From NCBI GenBank assembly GCA_009733775.1, contig WOGZ01000404.1, positions 1 through 27,120 on the forward strand: 27,120 bases of DNA. Reading direction: 5' to 3'. Source of the DNA: Alectoria sarmentosa. Lineage: Eukaryota; Ascomycota; Lecanoromycetes; Lecanorales; Parmeliaceae. The notes beneath the pieces are model-generated. The model searched no databases and was not told where the DNA came from. It saw only the letters and a list, made by a program, of their open reading frames with translations. This document shows positions 19,077 to 27,120 of the stretch, one piece after another. Within the stretch, counting starts at the first letter, position 1. Each line of letters starts with the position of its first letter. Position numbers and translations under genes: made by a program.

Positions 19077-19889
19077 ATGTCAACCACCAAGCCTCCAGTA
19101 AACCCGGCCCGTGAGGGAAGCAGCACTCGAGCTGAAGCCGCAGAAGCTACACCTGACCGCGGAAAAGAGGATGCGCCTAGGGTAAAAGAGGTGAAGAAGA
19201 TGGGACGAGGAAATTCTCCCAGATGCCCTGCAACTTCCTCAGCTGCTCCACCGTTGCCCGAGGAGCAGGGCGAGACTGCACCTCCTCTACCAATGGAAGC
19301 ACCCTCTGCGGAAGATGACGGCTGGGATCCTCTCTGGGATGAAAGTGCCCAATCTTACTATTTCTACAACCGCTTCACTCAGCAATCACAATGGACTAAC
19401 CCTCGCGTACCGGACGCCACACAGCCTGCATTACCAGGCGTTGGTAATTACGACAGAATACTGGACCGTGCACCTGGGACCGAAGATCCAACACCAGCAG
19501 CAGAGCGACCATACGGAGGATACGACCCGGCAATACACGGCGACTACGACCCCACCGCTTCATATGCTCAAGAACAACAGACGCCGGAAAATGGCACTGG
19601 ACAGCCTGTTGATCCTGCTGCTATTTATACGGCGACTGGGGTTTTTAATCGGTTCACGGGGAAGTGGCAGCCTCATAACATCAATCCGGAAAACCATAAC
19701 GACGAGAATAAGAGCAAGCGGCAGATGAGTGCTTTTTTTGACGTAGATGCTGCGGCAAATAGTCATAATGGGAAGAGCCTAAAGGCGGAGAGGAGTGGGA
19801 AGAAGTTGAGCAAGCAGGAGTTGAAGGCTTTCAAGGAGAAGAGGAAAGAGAAGAAAGAGGAGAAGAGACGGGCTTGGTTGCGGGACTAA
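19077..19889 (+). CDS. WW-domain protein, probably linked to RNA processing
   Basis: A single exon encodes 270 residues from the ATG at 19077; an in-frame ATG at 19023 would add 18 non-conserved residues. After a disordered Pro/Ala/Glu-rich N-terminus, a WW domain spans about residues 81-110 (GWDPLWDES...YYFYNRFTQQSQWTNP), with aligned Trp residues and the YYFYN core; it should bind Pro-rich peptides. Next comes a fungal motif GGYDPAIHGDYDPTASYA and then VFNRFTGKWQ. The C-terminus (about 235-270) is a highly charged Lys/Glu helix (EKRKEKKEEKRRAWL), likely a coiled coil or RNA-contacting segment. Similar fungal proteins with this order are usually annotated only as WW-domain proteins; a splicing link is my inference. 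Confidence 0.85.
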   Translation: MSTTKPPVNPAREGSSTRAEAAEATPDRGKEDAPRVKEVKKMGRGNSPRCPATSSAAPPLPEEQGETAPPLPMEAPSAEDDGWDPLWDESAQSYYFYNRFTQQSQWTNPRVPDATQPALPGVGNYDRILDRAPGTEDPTPAAERPYGGYDPAIHGDYDPTASYAQEQQTPENGTGQPVDPAAIYTATGVFNRFTGKWQPHNINPENHNDENKSKRQMSAFFDVDAAANSHNGKSLKAERSGKKLSKQELKAFKEKRKEKKEEKRRAWLRD

Positions 19890-20173
19890 TTGATTGCTCT
19901 TGGATGTGACATGACGTGTACTTATATAATGCTGTTGAGCGAGGCTGTCTTGTGTCGATGCTGCCGGCCGTCATCCTGGAAAGCGATCCACATTCAGGCT
20001 CACGTAGCATGAAAACTAAGAATGTCCACAAATATCTACATTATGTCCATAGTACAGAGCTCTCCGAAATGTGGCGAAACGACAATGTTGCGGAAAGTCC
20101 TCTGGAATTTTCATAATTCACTTTGACTACAACATCTTCTTTTCCATCACACAGCCGGATTCCATTCCCTAAG

Positions 20174-20808
20174 ATGCCCACCACAACCATCAGGACCCTC
20201 AACGCCAACCAGATAGACGATCTTCTCTTCCTAGCCCGTCTCGGCGAGACCGTGGACCTGAAAGCGGACGTGGGCATCTTGGCCACGAGCCTCTTCACCA
20301 CTCCCGGCACAATTCTCTTAGCTGCCGTCGATAAAAACAGCGGCAATGGGCTACTGCATATGGCTGCTGCAAATGGGCATACAGGTCTGTTCCGCCGAAC
20401 GATTGGCGTGCTCTGCTGCCACAACTCTGACGAGGATCAGATACATTGAAAGAACTCCTCAGCCTCTCCGTCTCCAACCAGGCCCTCTCCCTCAATCTAC
20501 AGAATTCATCCGGCAACACACCTCTCCACTGGGCCGCTCTCAACGGGCACTTGCCCGCCGTCAAGCTCCTGATAGAAGCTGGAGCGGATCCGACGGTCAT
20601 GAACAAGGCAGGGAAAGATGCGGTGTATGAAGCGGAGGCTAACGAGAAGAATGAGCTTGCCGCATGGCTGCTCACAGAAGGGAAGGGGCTGGAGAGTACG
20701 GTTGGCGGCAGTGAGAATCAGGCTGCCGTTGGGGCCAGGGAAGAAACTGATGTAGAAGGGCAGCTTGAGGAAGTGATGAAGGAGGGGCCCGCGGAGGCGC
20801 AGCCTTGA
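20174..20808 (+). CDS. YAR1: ankyrin-repeat protein, YAR1-like
   Basis: Two exons, 20174-20384 and 20441-20808, encode 192 residues, close to the length of yeast Yar1. The 56-nt intron (GTCTGT...GATCAG, with CTGAC branch) is phase 1 and joins NGHT to DTLKELL. The N-terminus NANQIDDLLFLARLGET is typical of the family. Two ankyrin repeats follow: GNGLLHMAAANGHTD (about 57-71) and GNTPLHWAALNGHL...LLIEAGADPTV (about 95-123), then KDAVYEAEANEKNE. The tail is acidic and disordered. In yeast, Yar1 is a dedicated chaperone of the small-subunit ribosomal protein Rps3. The family assignment is from the repeat pattern and flanks. An upstream in-frame ATG at 20123 lies in the leader and is less likely. 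Confidence 0.85.
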
Positions 20809-22010
20809 AGAGCAGCTTCACACCCATATACAACATTCTACGGAGGCAAAATGCAGACCCTGGGGGACTAGGACAGAGATCCTGCTTCTCTTTCTGCAAT
20901 ATGGGGCATCTACACGGCCACGATCGCTGCTTTGCGGACAGCAGCAGTTTCGTCTTGCACAGGCCCGCTGCAGCAGAATATCTATACCGAAAGATGAAGC
21001 GATCGGATTTCATGTAGTTGGATGCAAAGTCACCGCCCGAAGAGAGGAAGAAGGTATTATATGCCGCTTGACCCCATTCCAAATACATTCATTTGGATCG
21101 CGGACTAAGTAAGTTGCATGTGCAAAAATTGGGATGTCTCCCAATCTCCATGGGTTGTATTGGAGAATAAGCGAGAGAATTCCTACTCCAACATATCGAC
21201 AGAAAGCTTCAGAATTCCACTGAGAATGGGCCCTCATTCTCGGAGAATTGAGCTTTTCACCTTCACATACGCTAAAGAAGAAGCTTACAAGGCCGTTGGT
21301 GTTGGTCGTGAGCCGCGAGCCTCGACATACGAAGAAGAGTTTTCAATCTTCCGAACCATGGAGAACTGGGTGGCATTTCGTCAGAGCTGGCTTGCTTGAG
21401 TAACGAACAACATGGAGGAACGAGAAGACTCGTACTTTGATGGAAGGTTCGAAGAAGAGTCTCCAGATTAGGGATCTGGAACGAGATGAGAGTACTTACG
21501 AGGATCCATACACAACCTTTACAGCCGAGTTTGTTCATCTGACTGGGCAAGAGATCTTCCGTTTGCCCGGCTCGTGGGTGCTTCTTGATGTATTTACATT
21601 TCATAGTCAGATACTCTTATAAGACTTCATATTTAATAGATATAATCTGTTTAATGCAATCAACTTTCAAATATCTTTTATATGTATGATAAACGTTTTA
21701 CAATATTTTTGTCTTTTCTTCTATACAGTTTGTGTCTGGCAATCCAGTAGTAAAGCCGTTTGATACGATTATTGATCTTGTCCTATCGGCTTCAAAGCCA
21801 ATTCGCATCCTTTCTAACCATTGGGAACAAATCCGCCCACATTCTAGTCCCTGGCTCCGGGTACGTACTCAGCAGGCCTCGTCTCACCTTTGAACTGCGT
21901 CAAGACTGCATCGCAGATCATTGTTGATGATAGAGTTCAAGTGGTTGATAGATTATGTCTAATGGAATAAGGCTGAAATTACTAATCACGTGCGAGTTCA
22001 ATCGAAATGT
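20809..22010. other. gene-free flank leading to the AT-rich block
   Basis: Short plus-strand frames at 21118-21399 and 21437-21622 match nothing I know. A first AT-rich patch lies at about 21620-21720, followed by normal composition to about 22010. I see no tRNA or repeat here. Confidence 0.5.
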
Positions 22011-24459
22011 GCGATCGAATAATATATAATAAATCGATTTATATAACATAAAAAGCAATTTATTTATATAAAAATATGCATTTTATATATTTATTTTCTT
22101 GATTAAAAACTTTTCAAATTTTATATTAATTTATATAATAATAATAATAATAAAAACAAGTTAAGATTTATGAATTAAATTTATGATATTCAAGATAAAT
22201 GAAGGCGAAACGAATTTAAGTAACGTCGATTAAGCGAACTCTGCTTGCTTTTTTATGCGTATATAATTTATTTTTATTATTATATAAAAAGCATTTATTT
22301 AATAATTTTATTTTTAATATATTTAATCGAATAATTCGATTATTTTCTTAATAAATCGTTTAAAATTATAATAAATAAATCGATTTTATTAATAATTCGA
22401 TTTAAGATTATATATAATTAATTATAAACGAAGATCTTCGATTATAAACATAAATCGATTTATTATAAAAATTAATTTTATGATTTATTAATTATTATAT
22501 TGAAAATTAAACGAATTGAATATTAAATGCGTCGAAAAAAAATATATAAATTGTTCAAATCGGATAAAATAAAAAATATACGTAATATATAATAACGTTT
22601 ATCGTTATATTCGTTTTCAAAAATGCGATAATCGAATATCTTAAATTTAATATACTTGATTTATAAACGTATTTTATTATATAAACTTTATAATTGCTAT
22701 AAATTTCTTGATAACATTATCACATAACTCTTTTTCAATTTCAAATAATGAAATAATAAAAAGATTGATTCAAAAACGTTTATCAATTCGATAAATAAAA
22801 GAAAATTATTTTCTTCGTTAACGATTTAATCACGATTAATACACATTATTTTGATCTCAAAAAATTTATCAAAAATTTGATTATTGAATCGAACGACGTT
22901 TTTATTAAGGGTGCAAAAGATTCTTTTAAAAATATAAAAATCAAATACTCAATGTGAATTTAAATCGCGATAAATAACATCAATTAAGTTTATAATAATG
23001 TTATTTAATAATTAATTAATGAATTAATCAACAACTTTTCGTTTTTTTGTGTTTGTTGAAATCTCATTATTCACATTTAAAAGATTATTTGCGAATGTTT
23101 TTATATCAATGTTACGAGCGTATCTTACATTTTTAATAAAGTTAACTTTTCTTTAATATCACATTTCTTTGACACTACCCGATTGAACTTAGCGTGACTT
23201 GATAAAAACATTTATTTTTATATAAATGTCTTTTTTTTATATATATACTTTCTTCTCACTTAGTTATCTTATTTAATATATTTATATAATATAACTTTAT
23301 ATTGATTTTAACATTATAATTAAGTTATTTTATTCGTATTAATTAACGAATTCAAAAAATCGTGTTGATAAAAATTTTATCAAGACATAAAAACTATTGA
23401 AATATCGTATTCCTAAATTAAATTATTTATAATAATTGAAATTCGAACAATTCGCATCGAGATAGCGATTCGCCTCGTTAATAATAACGAGTATAAAAAA
23501 AATATTGAAACATTCGTTTAATTAATAAATCGAAAAAAATAATCACACATTATTTTTATACAATTCAAGTTAAGATAATATCGATCATATTGTTCGAAAG
23601 ATTATTATCAAAAATACTTAAATCTTTCACGACATCATTATCGAACAAGAAATCACGATTTTATAACCTTTTAAAGTTTTTCTTTTTTATTTCGCATTAT
23701 CAAGTTTTTTCGCACGAAGTCGATAATGATATAATAAATATTTTTTGCATAAGTAACGAAACTAAAAAAATGTCATTTAATTAATATATTGTTTTCACGA
23801 AAGTTTAATAAATGAACAAACGATTAAATAACATTTTTTGTTGTTTTTTATGTGTTAAAATCAAACTTCTTTATTATACGAAAATTATCAAACACATTAA
23901 GTGAAAAATGTTAACACTTTTCTTTATTATAATATTCTTTAACATTATATTTTTCGAAATATTTAAATCTTTTTTCTTTTTCTTCTCTTTTATTTTCTTT
24001 TTTATTAATAATCTTTATCGAAATAAAAAAAAAAAATTACATTTAAGATCTTTTAAATAAAATCAAATCACGTCGTATTTTAATCATATTTAAAGATCTC
24101 GAAAACCTCTCTCAACATTATAAATTAAATTTATAATACATTTTTATTAATAAGTAATTACTACATTGAGCGAAAGCTAAATTTAAAAATATTTTAATAT
24201 GCTAAATTAATTTCGTTTTAAATAAAACGATTTTCGCGAATTTTCATTTCATTTTCATAAAATTATTATCGATAAAGATAAGATTATAAATTTTTTACAT
24301 AAATTTAAGTTTATAATTCAACAATTGAATAATATTATTTATAATTAACAAAAGCAAATAACATAATTATAACGAAAAATCAATATAATAAAACTTCAAT
24401 CACTGAAAAAAAATTCAAAAAAGAATTTAAAAAACGAATTTTCTTATAATAAATTTAAA
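22011..24459. other. extremely AT-rich DNA, RIP-like, 5' part of the block
   Basis: The stretch consists mostly of A and T with frequent TTTATAT, AATAAT and TTAATAA words and many stops in every frame. The remaining C residues are mainly in CpG (TCGAT, AACGA). It lies upstream of the decayed Gag region and may hold the 5' LTR and leader of that element or other degraded repeats, but no boundaries such as paired TG...CA ends are visible. The ATG-started frame at 23590-23784 is compositionally trivial and is not a gene. Confidence 0.6.
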
Positions 24460-25160
24460 AATCGACTTATATCGAAAAAGAATAAGTTTTTCAAATTATT
24501 TAACTTTTTTATCTTTACGAATGAAAAGAGTTTTATATAAAATAATTAATTTTTCAAAATAAATTACAAACTCATTATCAATTATAATTAATATTTTATT
24601 ATTGAATTTAAATTAATTTATGTCATTTTTAAATTGAAAAAAAAACTTTAAAATAGATTATAAAACGTCGATTGAAAAATTATTCGAATTTATATCAATT
24701 TTATAAAAAAATAATGAATGATTTGATCGATATTCACGAGGATTTTAATTAATAAAACAATGTTAAACGATAATATAACTTCCTTTAATAAGATATCATA
24801 CCTTTTATAAAGTTTTACGTCGACTTTATTCAACTTAATTAAGTTATCGATAAAAACAAAAACAATATAATATAACATTTATGTTTAAAGATTCGTGAAG
24901 GTTTACGAAAGAATTAAAACGCATATAAAGATTTTAACGAATTCATATTTATTAAAAAGTATTTACGAAAATTAAATAACATTTAATATGTTGAACATAA
25001 AAAAAAATTTAAGATATTTATATTTAAAATTGCATTTTTAATAAAAAAATTAATTATCTTAATAACGAGAATTACTCGCATTATAACAACATTTATAAAA
25101 CTTATTACATTTATTTCACTTATCAAAATTAAAGTCGAAATCGATATTAAAAAGTTTATA

Positions 25161-25202
25161 TATTATAATTACAATCAAATTAAACACATTAAGCGTGATT
25201 AT
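25161..25202 (+). pseudogene. relic of a Gag CCHC zinc knuckle
   Basis: The frame reads YYNYNQIKHIKRDY, which fits the spacing C-x2-C-x4-H-x4-C exactly, with Tyr at all three Cys positions and Lys at the usual Gly. Each Cys-to-Tyr change is a G-to-A step in TGT or TGC, which is CpA to TpA on the other strand, the preferred RIP target. The histidine remains. Confidence 0.8.
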
Positions 25203-26264
25203 TTTCAATCGAATAAAAAAGTTGTTCGAATGCATATTATAAAAATAAATAATAACGATAACGATGATTTAAAAGATTCTTTGAATGATTCGAGAAAAGA
25301 TTAATTTTTTTTTAAAATCACGATAAGAGATAATATAAACGTGTGTTTAATGAATATGTTAAATAATTTTTTAATATAACGTCTCTTTCGAATAATAATT
25401 ACGTTATTATTATAAAATTAATAAATGATTTTTTCGAATTTTTTTATGAATTGCGAATATATCGAAGTTTATATTATTTTTAATAAAATTATCATATTTG
25501 AGATATATAAACGCTTATAAATCGAGCCTTATTCTCTTTTTAAATTAAAATCACTATAAGACTATAATGAACGATTGTTTAAATAATTTATCACTCATTG
25601 TCTTTTATTTATTTTGAACATACACGATCATAAAAAAAGATTTTATTTTATTTTTATCGCTTCATTAAAACAACACGATTTGATTTTCGAAAAGTTATAA
25701 ATGAATAAACATAAAATCGTATTCGATATGCTAAAAGATAAAATGTTGTTTATATTTAAATGATGTGAATATAACGATAATAAAACATTAGCATTTAAAA
25801 ATCTATCGTTTTTATCAAAAACATCATTTATTGTTATTATACGACCTTTTAAATCTATTGTTAAAAATGAATCGAATAAAGATAATTTCGATATCGATCA
25901 TTTTAAAGACATTTCAAATAAAAAAAGATCGACATTAACATTTAAGACATTTAAAGAAAAGATGATTAAAAAGTCTGATCTCATCGATATTGCTGAAATT
26001 AACGCATCGATTTATTATCATTTAATTTAAAACAAAAAAAATAAACTCTTTTCTTTGACAATGAATGAGATTTATAATATTTTCAATAAATTTTTCGAAA
26101 TTATATTATAATTATAACGAGATAATCGTATATCGATCAATAAGTTATATTTATGCGATTTCGAAATCAAATATAAAAAATATTATGAATCATACATATC
26201 GAAAAACGCTCAAATCAATAATGCTAAAATTTTCACTCCTTAAAAGATTCTTAACAAATTTTTT

Positions 26265-27060
26265 GTGGATTATCATAATTACGCAGATGTTTTTAATAAA
26301 TTACAAACGAACATATTATTTTCACATCGTTTTTATGATCATAAATTGAAATTCGTTGAAAGAGTAAGTAAAAGTTCATTATTTAAGAGTCGAATTTATT
26401 TATTATTAAGTTATAAATTCGAACAAATCAAGAAATATTTGAATGAACATTTGAGAAAAGAATTTATCGTATTTAATTATACTTTTTTCGTTTTATTTGT
26501 TTTATTTATTAAAAAATCAAATGAAAGTTTGCGATTTTATATGAATTATCGAAAATTAAACGTTATTATTAAAAGAAATCGATATTTTATTTCATTAATA
26601 AATGAGATTTAAATAAGAATATAAAATTGTAAATATTTTATACGATTTGATATTATCGTTATTTTCAATAAACTTCGAATGCATTTAAATAACGAGAACT
26701 TTATTATATTTATCACATTTTTTAAAGCATATAAATATCGAATACTTTCGTTTAAATTAACAAATAATCTTATTATTTATTAATAATACATAAACGATAT
26801 TCTCTTCGAGTATTTAAATAACTTTTATTAAATATATTTAAATAATATTTTTATTTACAATAAAATTAAAAAGAAACACGTTTAATATATTCGATTAATT
26901 TTTCAAAAGTTATAAAAGATCGATTTATAAATGAACATTTTTAAGTGCGAATTTTATGTATAAAAGATCAAATTTTTAAATTTATTAATGTTTATCGATG
27001 AATTACGAATGAATTCGATTAAAATATAAATCGTCGTCGATTAAATATAACTTACAAATT
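26265..27060 (+). pseudogene. reverse transcriptase domain of the Gypsy element, mutated
   Basis: The first part (26265-26612) is still an open frame of 115 codons. It contains the pre-RT motif YHNYADVFNKLQ, then VLFIKKSNESLRFYMNYRKL and KRNRYFISLINEI, matching RT motifs 1 and 2. After a TAA, the same frame continues through SFKLTNN (family SFGLTNA-like), the catalytic box at 26835-26846 reading YLNN where Gypsy elements have YxDD, and KCEFYV. It ends in the region resembling the RT connection (FYKRFIKD) close to the window end. Several stops follow the catalytic box. With both catalytic Asp codons changed to Asn, polymerase activity is excluded. Confidence 0.85.
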
Positions 27061-27120
27061 TAAAGCAAATATAAATCTTTATCGATTTTTATAATTTTTA
27101 TAAAAGGTTTATAAAAGACT

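Larger units (their letters stand above)
24460..27120 (+). mobile_element. RIP-degraded Ty3/Gypsy LTR retrotransposon, Gag-Pol, truncated by the window end
   Basis: All recognisable parts share one reading frame (codons starting at positions divisible by 3). In order: Gag capsid-like region from about 24460 (for example LQTHYQ, DIIPFIKFYVDFIQLN, LKIREGLRK); a zinc-knuckle relic at 25161-25202; a short protease end at about 25671 (QHDLIFEKL, stop, MNKH); the linker before RT (DIAEINASIYYHLI near 25990); and the reverse transcriptase from about 26265 to the edge. Many TAA stops interrupt the frame, but I see no frameshift over 2.6 kb. The changes fit G-to-A and C-to-T mutation. The single Gag-Pol frame may be native. 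RNase H, integrase and the 3' LTR would lie beyond the window. It cannot be active. Confidence 0.88.

Noticed and set aside
23590..23784. Frame of 64 codons in the AT-rich block
   Set aside because: Its composition is only that of AT-rich DNA (Phe, Lys, Ile, Asn) and it is not in the frame of the Gypsy element.
24690..24878. Minus-strand frame of 62 codons
   Set aside because: It is antisense to the Gag-like region of the Gypsy element and is AT-rich chance sequence.
26065..26349. Frame of 94 codons in the AT-rich block
   Set aside because: It is in a different frame from the Gypsy Gag-Pol reading and has no motif, so it is a chance open frame.

Overview
The window looks like nuclear DNA of a filamentous ascomycete (Pezizomycotina). 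Evidence: compact protein genes with short GT-AG introns (47-74 nt, plus one of 216 nt) carrying CTRAC/CTAAT-like branch sites; fungal-specific families (LCL2, YAR1-type ankyrin protein, fungal bL27m with a long C-terminal extension); and a very AT-rich block holding a Gypsy retrotransposon altered in the way expected of repeat-induced point mutation (RIP). I cannot name the species.

Layout. 1-1.6 kb has no secure gene (one weak two-exon candidate on the minus strand). 1.6-3.8 kb: S9 serine peptidase, minus strand. 5.2-6.3 kb: hypothetical protein, minus. 7.2-8.6 kb: a tight divergent pair, mitochondrial ribosomal protein bL27m (minus) and the secretory-pathway protein LCL2 (plus). 10.1-11.4 kb: FtsJ-like methyltransferase, plus, with an in-frame TAA in the middle of otherwise well-kept coding sequence, followed directly by a decayed, frameshifted second copy of the same family (about 12.0-12.9 kb). 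13.5-15.7 kb: four-exon cytosolic 5'-nucleotidase/metallophosphoesterase, minus. 17.0-18.7 kb: three-exon MFS sugar transporter, minus, divergent from a WW-domain protein (19.1-19.9 kb, plus). 20.2-20.8 kb: YAR1-like ankyrin protein, plus.

Near 22.0 kb the base composition changes abruptly from ordinary genic DNA to extreme AT richness, which runs to the window end. In this block a single plus-strand reading frame, full of stop codons but without an evident frameshift, can be followed from a Gag capsid-like region (about 24.46 kb) through a zinc knuckle whose three cysteines now read as tyrosines (25.16 kb), a protease-to-RT linker, and the reverse transcriptase up to the window edge. Most remaining C residues in the block sit in CpG.

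The genes are ordinary, mostly housekeeping functions and do not form an evident cluster or pathway. I found no convincing new system. The points most worth a second look are the stop-interrupted FtsJ gene with its decayed tandem relative, the frame-preserved RIP-type Gypsy element, and the unusual TM7 motif of the sugar transporter.
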